Source of the DNA: Gallionellales bacterium 39-52-133
Lineage (GTDB): Bacteria > Pseudomonadota > Gammaproteobacteria > Burkholderiales > Gallionellaceae
NCBI GenBank assembly: GCA_002278935.1
Contig: NCJL01000009.1
Location: 124,001 to 188,000 of the forward strand
DNA: 64,000 bases
Direction of reading: 5' to 3'
The notes below the pieces were generated by a model that made no database searches, was not told the DNA's origin, and saw only the letters and a list, made by a program, of their open reading frames with translations. Numbering within the stretch: position 1 is the stretch's first letter; each line of letters opens with the position of its first letter. Below, piece by piece: positions 26,772 to 35,503 of the stretch. The position numbers and the translations under genes were made by a program.

Positions 26772-27257
26772 TCACTCATCATGCGGAAGTTGACGGGGAG
26801 CAATTTCATCCCGCAACAGCGCATCAGCCATTACCTCATTGCCCGAGCGTATTCTTTGCACAAGAATATTGAGCACATTGAGTGCCGCATCATTGGAGCC
26901 TTTGATCAGGCTCCAAAAAGCAGAATAGCCTATGGCTAACAACTGGCAATCTGTTTTGGCGGTTACATAGGCAGAAACCTTGCGGTCCACCAGCACCGAC
27001 ATTTCCCCCACACAGTCACCCGCATTGAGAATGGCTATGGGCTCTCCCGGCGTTGAGGGTGTTAAATGAACGCTCAATTGCCCCGAGATAATGATGAACA
27101 CATACTCATTGAGAACGCCCGGAGACAACAACTGCTTACCCTGCTGCAGGGTGATCTGCATCGACTGTTTAATCAAGGGTACAAGTACGCTATGCGGAAT
27201 GCCGCGAAACAAGGCCGTTTTATCAAGCAACGCCAATAGTGTTTGCGTATCGATCAT
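26772..27257 (-). CDS. Cyclic-nucleotide-binding domain protein
   Basis: 161 residues consisting of one Crp-type cNMP-binding beta-barrel (LFRGIPHSVLVPLIKQSMQ, QGKQLLSPGVLNEYVFIIIS, GQLSVHLTP) with the phosphate-binding cassette region NAGDCVGEMSVLVDRKVSAY. The usual Arg of the cAMP-binding loop (RxA) is here RKVSA. A C-terminal helix follows with no DNA-binding domain, so it is not a transcription factor. The ATG at 27257 was chosen (AAGG 8 bases upstream). It lies 5 bases after the J-domain gene, suggesting one operon. Confidence 0.82.
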   Translation of the reverse strand: MIDTQTLLALLDKTALFRGIPHSVLVPLIKQSMQITLQQGKQLLSPGVLNEYVFIIISGQLSVHLTPSTPGEPIAILNAGDCVGEMSVLVDRKVSAYVTAKTDCQLLAIGYSAFWSLIKGSNDAALNVLNILVQRIRSGNEVMADALLRDEIAPRQLPHDE

Positions 27258-27262
27258 GGTAT

Positions 27263-28030
27263 TCACCTTAACTTGTTTAACACAGACTTTCCATTCCCCA
27301 AAGCTACCCTGCGTCTGGCAATTTCCTGCAACAATTTACCAGCCAGTTCACCCAGCGGATTGTCACCCAGCTCCTCGGCTTCTATAACGGCCGTCATCAA
27401 CTGAAAAATCTCCGCCTCGCGGATACCATCCAGCTCCTGCTCAATCTCGGTCACCCTGCGGCGCAGCTGGGTAATGCGGCGCGCGGACTTCAGCATTCTC
27501 GATGCCGCATCCACACCGGTAATCGCCTCGGGATCTTCACCGAATTCGACAATCAGCTTTTCGAGGGCAGCCTGGTCGCCGCGCTCATAAGCGAGATTCA
27601 CCTGCGCCATCATCTGCGTACGACGCTCGCGTTCGGCATCGCTGGTGGCGCGATCGGGGTGCATCAGCATCGCGGCCCTGCGATAGGCCTTTTTACATTC
27701 GGGAGTAATTACTGCGGGCGGCTCGGGCTGCGCCTCGATCAGACCGGCTTCTTCGGCAGACTGTCTGGCTCTATCTTGAGCGGCACGGGCTTCGTGCTGC
27801 GCTTCCATATCATCCGGATTCGCTTCAGCCGCCTGCTGGCTAAGGCCGGCAAGCAGTGTATCCAGCTCAACCAGCAAGCGCCCAACCGTGTCGTAATAGC
27901 GCTTCTGAAACCGTGCCACATCGGTTTTGGTCGTTTCGCGTTCCAGCTCGAATAAGGCAACCTGCTCTTCCAGTTGCGCCTGCTCTGCTTCCAGTTTGGC
28001 CAGTTCTAATTCTTGTTCATCAGCGGGCAT
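27263..28030 (-). CDS. J-domain protein with N-terminal coiled coil
   Basis: 255 residues. The N-terminal coiled coil (about 1-70; ELAKLEAEQAQLEEQVALFE) and an Ala/Glu-rich linker precede a J-domain core at about 110-160 (CKKAYRRAAMLMHPDRATSD), including the HPD tripeptide that stimulates DnaK ATPase. A second coiled region lies at 185-215. Zinc and G/F regions are absent, so it is a class III J-protein. It is encoded just upstream of the cNMP-binding protein. The ATG at 28030 was chosen over an upstream TTG. Confidence 0.85.
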   Translation of the reverse strand: MPADEQELELAKLEAEQAQLEEQVALFELERETTKTDVARFQKRYYDTVGRLLVELDTLLAGLSQQAAEANPDDMEAQHEARAAQDRARQSAEEAGLIEAQPEPPAVITPECKKAYRRAAMLMHPDRATSDAERERRTQMMAQVNLAYERGDQAALEKLIVEFGEDPEAITGVDAASRMLKSARRITQLRRRVTEIEQELDGIREAEIFQLMTAVIEAEELGDNPLGELAGKLLQEIARRRVALGNGKSVLNKLR

Positions 28031-28094
28031 CAAAAACTTTCTTGTTATTCGGTTGCTGTATTGCTATCGAGCATCAGGTAATTCATAACGATGC

Positions 28095-28188
28095 AAATCC
28101 CCCCTAGCCCCCCTTTGCAAAGTGGGGAACCAGCCAAACTTGAATCGGAGGATGTCCCTCCCTTTGCAAAGGGGGTCTAGGGGGATTT
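28095..28188. repeat. REP-like C/G-rich inverted repeat, copy 1
   Basis: A 94-bp element with termini AAATCCCCCC and GGGGGATTT, and inner CCCCCCTTTGCAAAG against CTTTGCAAAGGGGG, forming a long imperfect palindrome. Related copies are at 52052-52148 and, shorter, at 46528-46566. It lies between the J-domain gene and the Sel1 gene. This class of AAATCCCCC repeats is widespread in bacterial intergenic DNA. Confidence 0.88.
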
Positions 28189-28225
28189 CACATTTAAAAT
28201 TGACGTATCGTATGCATTTATCAAT

Positions 28226-28618
28226 TCAGGTTCCCGGCCTCTCTCCCAGCATGCGTATAGCCCAGGCATGCCCCTGCTCCGCCGCCTTGCGATACCACAT
28301 CACCGCCAGCTCATCGTTCTGCGTCACACCATCCCCCGCGGCATACAGCGCCCCCAGCGCGAATTGCGCCTCGGCATGACCCTGCTCGGCGGCATTGCAA
28401 AACCAGTAAAAGGCCCGCTCATAATCGCGGCTGGCTTCACTGCCTTTCATGTATTCACAACCCAGCTCCCATTGCCGCACAGCATTGTTGTCGTCCTGTG
28501 CATCAAAAGAAATACGCTTCAGCACATCCAGACCGCGCGACACCAGGCTCACCTGCTGCCCGGAAACGACCAATGTTTTTGTTACTTGAATGACCGGTAA
28601 ATTTTTTTCGTTACTCAT
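28226..28618 (-). CDS. Sel1-like repeat protein
   Basis: 130 residues with two to three Sel1/TPR-type repeats: AVRQWELGCEYMKGSEASRD, AFYWFCNAAEQGHAEAQFAL, GALYAAGDGVTQNDELAVMW and YRKAAEQGHAWA. No signal peptide is obvious (MSNEKNLPVIQVTKTLVVSG), so it may be cytoplasmic. Such repeats mediate protein binding. It is short for the family (normally four or more repeats). Partners are not visible. Confidence 0.82.
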   Translation of the reverse strand: MSNEKNLPVIQVTKTLVVSGQQVSLVSRGLDVLKRISFDAQDDNNAVRQWELGCEYMKGSEASRDYERAFYWFCNAAEQGHAEAQFALGALYAAGDGVTQNDELAVMWYRKAAEQGHAWAIRMLGERPGT

Positions 28619-28770
28619 GCTGAATACTTGAAAGAAAAGTTTTAATAATAATGCCTGACATTTGGGACGGCTTTATAAAGTTTCCTGAAACCCAATCATC
28701 ACCCTTTCAAATTATAGAGCGATACCAGCCACTTCAACACTGCAATCCATTCTCCTCATGTAAACCCCGG

Positions 28771-29244
28771 CTATTTGCGGCGCAAGCCATCTGCGAGTGA
28801 ATTGACGAGGTCTGCAAATACGATCGAACTATGCGGTCCGCATGGCCCGGTAAAACCGCTCTTTTTAATCGACAGCACAACTTCATTGGTTTTGATATCG
28901 CTAACCGCAAGGGTGGCATCAATAATCCTGGAGTTATTCTCAACGCAGTGATCCAGGGTTACCCAGCTTAAGGCAAGGCCGTAACGCGCCTCTGACACAA
29001 CGCCGCCGGGGCCCGGCTCAAGACCATTTCCCTTGGAGATGGCAGAATTCTGGGCTGGGGATTTCAACACCTTGAACCCCTTTTGGGATAGTTCGGAACG
29101 AAATCTTGCATCCCACGGGCTGCTCTTGAGCAAAACAACCGCATTCGTCTGTGGCGTGAACGCGTGTTGCTCCTTAACCGCCTGCGGCGTTGTACAACCC
29201 GCAAACACCAGCAGCAGAACGGGTATCAAAATATATTTGCGCAT
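28771..29244 (-). CDS. Lipoprotein, unknown function
   Basis: 157 residues. Signal peptide with lipobox LLVFAGCTTP (Cys near residue 17). The mature part has a beta/alpha pattern (NAVVLLKSSPWDARFRSELS, GLALSWVTLDHC, DATLAVSDIKTNEVVLS) ending with an amphipathic helix. No residue after +2 gives an inner-membrane retention signal (+2 is Thr), so outer-membrane sorting is likely. Family not recognised. The ribosome site AGGA lies 5 bases before the ATG. It stands alone between two repeats. Confidence 0.75.
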   Translation of the reverse strand: MRKYILIPVLLLVFAGCTTPQAVKEQHAFTPQTNAVVLLKSSPWDARFRSELSQKGFKVLKSPAQNSAISKGNGLEPGPGGVVSEARYGLALSWVTLDHCVENNSRIIDATLAVSDIKTNEVVLSIKKSGFTGPCGPHSSIVFADLVNSLADGLRRK

Positions 29245-29316
29245 AATTTTCCTGGGCTAGTGTCATGAATTGCATATTCGTTGAATCAAATTATTTTATC
29301 TTAACCAACCTGCTGT

Positions 29317-29380
29317 TGTAGGAGCGCAGATTTCTGCGCGATTCTTGAAAAATGATCGCCCGATGAATCTGGCTCCTACA
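29317..29380. repeat. GTAGGAGC-type inverted repeat, copy 1
   Basis: Outer arms TGTAGGAGC (29317-29325) and GCTCCTACA (29372-29380), with an inner hairpin GCGCAGA-TTTC-TGCGC. A minimal version of the same GTAGGAGC palindrome is at 58769-58798. This REP-like class is common in proteobacteria. It lies between the lipoprotein start and the rsgA stop. Confidence 0.8.
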
Positions 29381-29462
29381 TGATGCGAATTTCTAATTCA
29401 GGACCCTAGCTAATATTTGACGCGAAATAATGGGAACAGGCTTAACGGGTGATTTTGTCATA

Positions 29463-30527
29463 TCACCTGACTTTATGTTTCTTTACCGAGTTGATGAATT
29501 TTCCGAAGGCCTTGTCTTTTTTCCGCTTATCCAGATAGGACATCTCATTGAACTCGGCTTCTTTCTTCAGCTTAAGGTAACTCTGATAATGCTCCGGGTT
29601 GAGCTCCCCCTTTTCTATTGCATGGAAGATCGCACAACCTGGCTCATTGCTGTGAGTGCAATTGGCAAACTGGCAGCTTAAGGAAAGTGCCCGGATATCC
29701 GCAAAGCTTTCGTCCAACCCTTGACCGGCGCTCAGGATACCAAGCTCGCGCATGCCCGGCATATCAATCAACAGCCCGCCATTATCGAGAACAACAAGAT
29801 GCCGGCGCGTGGTCGTATGCCTGCCCTCCCCCGTGCCGCTAACGTCTCCCGTCTCAAGTTCAGCTTCGGACTTCCCGGCCAGCCGATTAATCAGCGTCGT
29901 TTTACCGACACCCGATGAGCCCAGCAGACAACAGGTTTTCCCCGGCAGCACCAGCTCCCTCACTTGCTCAATTCCCTCCCCGGTCTCATTGCTCAGGGCA
30001 ACAATTCTGGCCGTGATACCCGCGCCGCGAATCTGCGCGAGCATACCCTGCAACGCCTCCGCACTGACCAGATCGGTTTTGGTCAGCAGCAAAACAGGCT
30101 CGATATGGCCTTCGTTAACCATTACCAGATAGCGCTCCAGCCTGCGGAGATTAAAATCGAAGTGGCACGACTGCACGATAAAGGCCACATCAATATTGGC
30201 TGCAATCATCTGAAACTCGATGTTTTTGCCGGGAGATTTGCGACGCAGAAATGATTTTCTTGGCAGCACATCATGAATGCTCGCAAACGTATCCGCATCG
30301 TGATACTGCGCGCACACCCAATCCCCCACACAAGGAAAATCCACAGACGAGTCGGCAGTGTAAAGAAACTTGCCGGTCAGCACGGCAGGCACTTCCCCGT
30401 GCTCATTGCGAACGACATAGCGCCCGCGATCAACCGCCGTAATCCGGGCAACACGCTGTTCTGGCCCACACAGGTTTTTCGCCTGCTCTTCGAACCAGCG
30501 GTCAAAACCAAGATCGCTCAATTCCAT
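29463..30527 (-). CDS. rsgA: Ribosome small-subunit biogenesis GTPase RsgA
   Basis: 354 residues from the ATG at 30527 (GGGGCAG 8 bases upstream; the frame extends 40 codons further without typical sequence). It has the circularly permuted GTPase order: G4 LLLTKTDLV first, then G1 GSSGVGKTTLIN, then G3 IDMPGMRELG. An OB-fold precedes it, and the C-terminal zinc site CQFANCTHSNEPGCAI is intact. It helps late maturation of the 30S subunit. A hairpin plus IHF-like repeat lies immediately upstream. Confidence 0.95.
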   Translation of the reverse strand: MELSDLGFDRWFEEQAKNLCGPEQRVARITAVDRGRYVVRNEHGEVPAVLTGKFLYTADSSVDFPCVGDWVCAQYHDADTFASIHDVLPRKSFLRRKSPGKNIEFQMIAANIDVAFIVQSCHFDFNLRRLERYLVMVNEGHIEPVLLLTKTDLVSAEALQGMLAQIRGAGITARIVALSNETGEGIEQVRELVLPGKTCCLLGSSGVGKTTLINRLAGKSEAELETGDVSGTGEGRHTTTRRHLVVLDNGGLLIDMPGMRELGILSAGQGLDESFADIRALSLSCQFANCTHSNEPGCAIFHAIEKGELNPEHYQSYLKLKKEAEFNEMSYLDKRKKDKAFGKFINSVKKHKVR

Positions 30528-30558
30528 AATGGACTGCCCCTTTGATTCAGAAAAGAAC

Positions 30559-30676
30559 ATCGCCCTTGCGGGCGATATCTTAAAAGCTAATGCGATGCCG
30601 CCCCCGTTAGATATTGGCCACGCTGACCCGCAACCATTGCGATGCAAAAATATTGAATATAATCAAATAGTTACAA
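30559..30676. repeat. Composite repeat: GC hairpin plus IHF-like site, copy A
   Basis: A hairpin ATCGCCC-TTGC-GGGCGAT (30559-30576) is followed by AAAGCTAATGCGATGC, a GGCCACGCTGACC segment, and an IHF-like site AATCAAATAGTTA (30661-30673) with the flank TATTGAATAT. A second copy with the same order is at 36290-36376. It lies upstream of rsgA. The architecture recalls the RIB/RIP elements of E. coli, which join REP hairpins to IHF sites. Confidence 0.65.
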
Positions 30677-30716
30677 ATATTAGCATGCCAAGCAAGAAGC
30701 CGCAAGCTATCGTGCT

Positions 30717-31271
30717 TCAGGGCAAATCTACAGCCTCTGCCAGTGAAGTCGTCGCAATCACCAGCTCGCCCATAATTTTTTGCCAGTCGGCACCCGGATG
30801 CGTACCGACATAATCGATAAACGACGCATCAGGGTCATTCAGCAAGATGGCAACCGCATAGCAATCAACATTATCATCAAGCTTCATCATCACATCGTAT
30901 TTCAAGCCACTGGCCAGTGGATCATCGATTAAAACGGGCGCCGAGCCGAAAAACAACTGGGGAATCCCATTGATCAGGGTCCAGGTAATATCAGCTTGCA
31001 GGGTGGATTTTGCTTCATCAAAGCTGCGGAGTTCGGAGTAATGTCCGTAGGGGTGGATTTTGAAATACTCGCTTGCCGGCGGTGCTTTCCCCTGCTCCTG
31101 TGCAGCTTCAAAAGCCTCCTCGATCACGGCCTGATCACCCGCAATCTGCTGAATCTGGATCAGCGTCGCTTCCGTAATTCGGGTAAACCCCGCCCCCTGA
31201 AAATGCCGCACAATACGCTTGGCTGCCGCATTCGCAGCCTGGATATCATGCTGAGTAGAAGTGTCGTTCAT
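30717..31271 (-). CDS. Conserved hypothetical protein
   Basis: 184 residues, cytoplasmic, with no recognised family. The N-terminal helices (QAANAAAKRIVRHFQGAGF, TEATLIQIQQIAGDQAVIEE) precede a mixed alpha/beta region (SEYFKIHPYGHYSELRSFDE, DITWTLINGIPQLFFGSAP) and an acidic C-terminal part (KYDVMMKLDDNVDCYAVAIL). It lies 189 bases upstream of rsgA on the same strand, separated by the composite repeat. No function is assigned. Confidence 0.7.
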   Translation of the reverse strand: MNDTSTQHDIQAANAAAKRIVRHFQGAGFTRITEATLIQIQQIAGDQAVIEEAFEAAQEQGKAPPASEYFKIHPYGHYSELRSFDEAKSTLQADITWTLINGIPQLFFGSAPVLIDDPLASGLKYDVMMKLDDNVDCYAVAILLNDPDASFIDYVGTHPGADWQKIMGELVIATTSLAEAVDLP

Positions 31272-31436
31272 CGCGAGTCATCCGTATTTTGAAGAGTACC
31301 AGTTTACACAAACCTGTGATGAATCGCCAAAATAAACAGCCATGGCCGCCAACGCATAATGTTGAAAAATCACAGGTGTCATGAGTTATGAAAAAATCAA
31401 TAATCTTGTAATACTCAACCGTATTCACCGATAAAA

Positions 31437-31465
31437 TTGACCACGGTCAAAACGGCAAGGATAAT
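31437..31465 (+). promoter_or_regulatory. Putative sigma-70 promoter of the antiporter-like gene
   Basis: TTGACC (31437-31442), a 17-bp spacer, then GATAAT (31460-31465). It places the transcript start about 20 bases before the GTG at 31494. The same TTGACCACG sequence also occurs upstream of the next antiporter gene (32777-32785). Confidence 0.55.
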
Positions 31466-31493
31466 CGCTCAAGATTAATTCTGACTACAGACC

Positions 31494-32504
31494 GTGCCCA
31501 TCCCACTTACCGGCATCGATAGCGCCCTCCTCACCCTCCAGCCCTACGCGGCTCACCCCTTATTTAATCTCGCGCTGTTTGCGGTTGCCAATGTGGCCAT
31601 GCTCTGGCGCCTGCATATTATGGAAAGCAAGGGCTTTGAAGGCACCGTGCTCGGCACCCTTATCATGCCTTACTGTTCAGGCTTTGCGAATCTGGTGTTC
31701 GCCTTTGTCATGAGCAAATCCGCCAGCAATGGCGGTGCCGTTATTGAAAACGCCCTCGTCAACAACGTCACCAACCTTACGCTTATCCTCGGGGCCACCG
31801 CACTTTTTGGCACGGCTGCTGTTTTACCCAAGACCAAAACGCTGCAAAAAAAGCTGGCGGACTATTCCCAACTCAATCGCCTCAACCTGCTGCTCACCCT
31901 GATCGCCCTGTTCCTTTTCACCGGTACACTGTGGGCATTGGGAAATGACAATACGCTCAACCGCTATGATGGATTTATCCTGATCGGCCTGTTCCTGTTC
32001 TGGCAAATCCTGCACGTATTTGAAGTGCTCAAGGACAACATCCGCAAAAACCGGCAAACCCACTGGACGATAGTCATTGATCTCGCGCTCATCGGCATCT
32101 GCGCCTACGGCATCTATTACTCTGTGGACCATCTGGTGAGCTGGGTAACCACCACCAACAACCCGATTTTCAGCGTGGCCAAAATCGGCTGGTTCAGCGG
32201 CCTGCTCATGGTGCTGCCCAACGCCTTTATTGCACTGTATTACGCCTGGCTCGGCAGGCAGGACATCGTCATCAGCTCACAGATTGGCGATGGCCATATC
32301 TGCATCCCCATGTGCATCGGCCTGTTTGCCGTGTTCAACCCCATCCATCTGCCCGGCTCTTTCCTGATGGGAACCTACCTCATCCTCGGTGCAGGACTGG
32401 TGCATTTCCTGTTCATTGGTATTCTGGGGAGAATTCCCCGTTTTGTAGGAGCAGGGCTTATCGGTGCGTATGCTTATTTTCTGTACAAAGGGCTAATTCA
32501 GTAG
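31494..32504 (+). CDS. Cation antiporter-like membrane protein (Ca2+/cation exchanger fold)
   Basis: 336 residues with about ten hydrophobic helices in two similar halves. Helix pairs with polar conserved segments (GGAVIENALVNNVTNLTLIL in the first half; FSGLLMVLPNAFIALYYAWL and SSQIGDGHICIPMCIGLF in the second) are placed like the alpha-repeats of Na/Ca exchangers, although the classical GNxxGSNIxN signature is altered. Transport of Ca2+ or another cation is therefore an inference. The start is GTG with no clear Shine-Dalgarno sequence. A sigma-70-like promoter is 28 bases upstream. Confidence 0.75.
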   Translation: MPIPLTGIDSALLTLQPYAAHPLFNLALFAVANVAMLWRLHIMESKGFEGTVLGTLIMPYCSGFANLVFAFVMSKSASNGGAVIENALVNNVTNLTLILGATALFGTAAVLPKTKTLQKKLADYSQLNRLNLLLTLIALFLFTGTLWALGNDNTLNRYDGFILIGLFLFWQILHVFEVLKDNIRKNRQTHWTIVIDLALIGICAYGIYYSVDHLVSWVTTTNNPIFSVAKIGWFSGLLMVLPNAFIALYYAWLGRQDIVISSQIGDGHICIPMCIGLFAVFNPIHLPGSFLMGTYLILGAGLVHFLFIGILGRIPRFVGAGLIGAYAYFLYKGLIQ

Positions 32505-32813
32505 TCGAATAATCACCCTTGTGGGGTATATCATTCCATTAGCTCACGGTTAGGCTTACGATTGATATCCGAAAAAGAGCAGGCTGTTTGCAAGACCAGT
32601 ACCAGGCGTCTCTTTATATTCATGGCGTATATTCATTGCGTATGCCAAGCGAGAATGTACGGCAACACACTGAAAGTATCACTGCGTTACGCCACAATGC
32701 AACCTTCAATCTGCTCGCATGCAGCGCGAAGTTGCAATCTCTTGTAAACCTTTAATTCACCCGCTCATTATCAACGTTGACCACGCTTAAAATTATGCAT
32801 AAAAAATTCACCG
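32505..32813 (+). other. 309-bp gap between the two antiporter genes
   Basis: No gene or hairpin is seen. TTGACC (32777-32782) with TAAAAA 17 bp later (32800-32805) is a weak promoter candidate for the next gene; it leaves an almost leaderless transcript. Confidence 0.35.
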
Positions 32814-34115
32814 ATGACTAATGCACAATGGTTCATGCTCGTAGGCGGGCTGTTGCTGGTAATGGGGCTCACCGCTTCCATCCTCAAACGCTCGCCTATC
32901 ACCTCTGCCATCGTCTATCTGGCAGTGGGCTTGCTGGTCGGGCCGAGTGTACTCGACCTGTTTCATTTCAACCCACTCAAAGAATCCATGCTGCTGGAAA
33001 CTTTGACAGAAGTTGCGGTGTTGATTTCACTGTTTGCCGCCGGGATAAAAATGCCGGTTCCGGTAAATTTCACACGCTGGCGCATGCCAATTTTACTGGC
33101 GACCGTCTCCATGGCTATCACCGTGGCGATGGTCGCAGTCTTCGCCTATTATGTTCTGGGCATGCCCTTGGGTGCGGGCGTGTTGCTGGGTGCAATCCTC
33201 GCGCCGACAGACCCGGTACTCGCAACCGATATACAAATTCGCCATCCCGGCGACCACGACCACCTGCGCTTCACCCTCACCTGCGAGGCCGGCATGAACG
33301 ACGGCAGCGCATTCCCATTTGTGATGCTGGGCCTGGGCCTGCTCGGCCTGCATGATCTCGGCGACTTTGGCATTAACTGGCTGCTGGTTGACGTGCTATG
33401 GGCCACACTGGCTGGCATAGCCATCGGTGTTGTCGCGGGGGTTGCGCTGGCGCATGCGGGATGGAAGCTCCGCAGCAAGCCCCATCAGCATCAATTGATG
33501 GACGACTTCCTCGGCCTCGGGCTGATCGGCGTCGTTTACGGTTTAACGATAATGGCTAACGGCTGGGGCTTTCTGGCGGTATTCTTTGCCGCCGTCGCAT
33601 TACGCCAGACCGAGCTTAAATTAGCCCTGGGTGCTCATCTGGCTTTTGACAGCAGCAAAACCCAGCAAATCGCACGCGCATATGGAATGCCAAACACCGA
33701 ACCCGAGCCACTGCCAACGGTCAGCTTTGGATCATTGGTCTTCAAGGAACATATCGAAAGACTGTCAGAAGTTGTACTGGTGCTGCTGATCGGCGGATCA
33801 CTCTATCTCAACTCGTGGACCTGGCAAGCAGTAGGCCTGTCCCTGTTCCTGTTCGTCGTCGTGCGCCCGCTCAGTGTCGTTATCAGCCTGCTGGGCACAC
33901 ACACCACCTGGCGCATACGCGGTTTGGCAGGCTGGTTTGGCGTGCGCGGCATCGGCTCACTCTACTATCTCATGTACGCTATACAACACGGCTTGCCAGA
34001 GGCACTGTCGCTGCAATTGATACAAATGACCCTGATAGTCGTCACCCTCTCCATCCTCCTCCACGGCACCAGTGTCAAACCGCTCATGGAGCTTTTCTGG
34101 CGGCGCAGACACTGA
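32814..34115 (+). CDS. Monovalent cation:proton antiporter (CPA1 family)
   Basis: 433 residues with 12-13 transmembrane helices. CPA1 landmarks: the helix-4 region LGAILAPTDPVLATDIQ (about residues 124-140), the ion-binding helix AGMNDGSAFPFVMLGLGL with the essential Asn-Asp pair (about 160-165), and VRGIGSLYYLMYAI near the C-terminus, where NhaP-type proteins have a conserved Gly-rich helix. It exchanges Na+ or K+ for protons at the inner membrane. There is no cytoplasmic regulatory tail. The start ATG lies 9 bases after the putative -10. Confidence 0.9.
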   Translation: MTNAQWFMLVGGLLLVMGLTASILKRSPITSAIVYLAVGLLVGPSVLDLFHFNPLKESMLLETLTEVAVLISLFAAGIKMPVPVNFTRWRMPILLATVSMAITVAMVAVFAYYVLGMPLGAGVLLGAILAPTDPVLATDIQIRHPGDHDHLRFTLTCEAGMNDGSAFPFVMLGLGLLGLHDLGDFGINWLLVDVLWATLAGIAIGVVAGVALAHAGWKLRSKPHQHQLMDDFLGLGLIGVVYGLTIMANGWGFLAVFFAAVALRQTELKLALGAHLAFDSSKTQQIARAYGMPNTEPEPLPTVSFGSLVFKEHIERLSEVVLVLLIGGSLYLNSWTWQAVGLSLFLFVVVRPLSVVISLLGTHTTWRIRGLAGWFGVRGIGSLYYLMYAIQHGLPEALSLQLIQMTLIVVTLSILLHGTSVKPLMELFWRRRH

Positions 34116-34263
34116 CTGCTGAGACTGTCAGCACTAACTCGGGTGCCATACTGCAAAGCTAGACTTGACCCTGAAGCCATTAAAACTATTGCGATGCTGC
34201 CTCCTGCAATTCGGAATCTAGCCAGGTAAGTACCGAGGAAACTTAAGCAAAATTATCAAATAT

Positions 34264-34276
34264 AATCAATATATTA
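34264..34276 (+). promoter_or_regulatory. IHF-like site with conserved AT-rich flank
   Basis: AATCAATATATTA matches WATCAANNNNTTR exactly, followed by CAAATAA as in the 20814 and 30661 copies. It lies in the 287-bp gap before the small membrane protein gene, which otherwise shows only a partial GCGATGCTG motif (near 34191). Confidence 0.5.
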
Positions 34277-34402
34277 CAAATAAATCGGGGCTGGCCCCAT
34301 CGATTTCACCATCGATTTCAAAGGGCTTATTCAGTAGACGGAAAAATCCGCCATAATCACGACCAAACGATTTAGCCATATGTTGATATTGAAGGAATTA
34401 AA

Positions 34403-34621
34403 ATGAGCTCAGAAAATAAACTTGCACTAATAATCAAGTTGATGATCATGGATTCGATCGCGCTGACCCTGATCGGCCTTGGCATTGCCAAGCTGCAGGT
34501 GAATCTGGATATCTTGCCAGATAACTTGCGCTTCCCTTATTCCGGTTGGGTGTTTATTTTGGCAGGTATGGTGCTGCTTGTGCCGACACTGAATCTAATC
34601 AAAAAATTCATCAGGAAGTAA
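34403..34621 (+). CDS. Small membrane protein, two helices
   Basis: 72 residues with two hydrophobic helices (LMIMDSIALTLIGLGIA and WVFILAGMVLLVPTLNLI) and a basic C-terminus (KKFIRK), expected in the inner membrane with both ends inside. The ribosome site AAGGA lies 6 bases before the ATG, which supports real translation. Family not recognised. The stop codon abuts the 56-bp tandem duplication that ends the transposase cassette. Confidence 0.65.
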   Translation: MSSENKLALIIKLMIMDSIALTLIGLGIAKLQVNLDILPDNLRFPYSGWVFILAGMVLLVPTLNLIKKFIRK

Positions 34622-34733
34622 AAATCAATGGGGTCAGAGTCGATTGATCGTCACATTTTTTCAACCTGCCCTTTGAAAAATCAATGGGGTCAGAGTCGAT
34701 TGATCGTCACATTTTTTCAACCTGCCCTTTGAT
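34622..34733. repeat. Perfect 56-bp tandem duplication with family-A hairpins
   Basis: 34622-34677 and 34678-34733 are identical. Each unit holds a family-A hairpin (ATCAATGGGGTCAG..., closing GATTGAT) and a copy of the transposase 3' end (encoding QVEKM-stop); only the second unit is joined to the gene. So the cassette end has been duplicated once, exactly, which suggests a recent event. Confidence 0.95.
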
Positions 34734-35453
34734 AAAAGCAACGAGATCATGTTCTATATGGAATTGAGCCGATTTGCGGTCACCACCTCTGGCACTGGGT
34801 TCAACCTGCCTGCCCAGTTTTTTATAAATTCGTTGTTTAAACCGGTCACTGCCCAATACCCACGACTTATTCGTAGCGTCCCTTATTTCATTCAGGCTGA
34901 GTTCAGAAAGATGGTGTTTAAATAACTGCCTGTATTCGGCTTGCCTTGCCTCATGCGTCAAACCCAGCCGCATAAATTCAATATGAGGAACCACCAGGTC
35001 ATCGCTTAAGCCCAGGGCATTGCAATGGTAACTAGACCAGGGATATTCCGATGGATGCGCCACCATGCCAGCCCTGACCGGGTTAAGCTCAATGTAGCGC
35101 ATGCACGTCAATAAATAGGCTTCCGAGTCGATCAGCGTGGATTTGTAACGGCCTTCCCACAAGGTGCCGCTACGCTGGTAGGTATGATTATAGTATTGCA
35201 CATAGTAACGCCCCAGCATCTGCATCAACCTGCCCAAGCCATCTTCCGCTTGCGGCGTGATCAACAAATGCAGATGGTTGGTCATCAATACATACGCATG
35301 AATTTTGCAGTCATGCTTTTCACACGCCAACTGGAGCTTTTCAAGATAAAACTGATAATCCGCATCCGTGCGGAATATGTCACTGCGATTATTGCCGCGG
35401 ACAATCACATGCTGTGGTTGCCCGGGTATGACAAATCGGGGTAAGCGCGCCAT
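34707..35453 (-). CDS. REP-associated tyrosine transposase (RAYT, Y1/HUH)
   Basis: A 248-residue transposase of the IS200/IS605-related TnpA-REP family. The HUH metal motif is MTNHLHLLI (about residues 57-65). The conserved YYVQYYNHTYQRSGTLWEGR (about 83-102) contains the likely catalytic Tyr, followed by RYIELNPVRAGMV and YPWSSYHC, both hallmarks. Reading frame intact. Such single-copy enzymes nick and mobilise REP hairpins rather than themselves. It is flanked by inverted family-A hairpins (34622-34706 and 35504-35550). It is the best candidate for the enzyme that spread the GGGGTCAG repeats in this region. Confidence 0.93.
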   Translation of the reverse strand: MARLPRFVIPGQPQHVIVRGNNRSDIFRTDADYQFYLEKLQLACEKHDCKIHAYVLMTNHLHLLITPQAEDGLGRLMQMLGRYYVQYYNHTYQRSGTLWEGRYKSTLIDSEAYLLTCMRYIELNPVRAGMVAHPSEYPWSSYHCNALGLSDDLVVPHIEFMRLGLTHEARQAEYRQLFKHHLSELSLNEIRDATNKSWVLGSDRFKQRIYKKLGRQVEPSARGGDRKSAQFHIEHDLVAFIKGQVEKM

Positions 35454-35503
35454 GTTGCAACTCTATTTTTCAGGAAGATTGAACTATATAGACTGCTTGG
35501 GTG

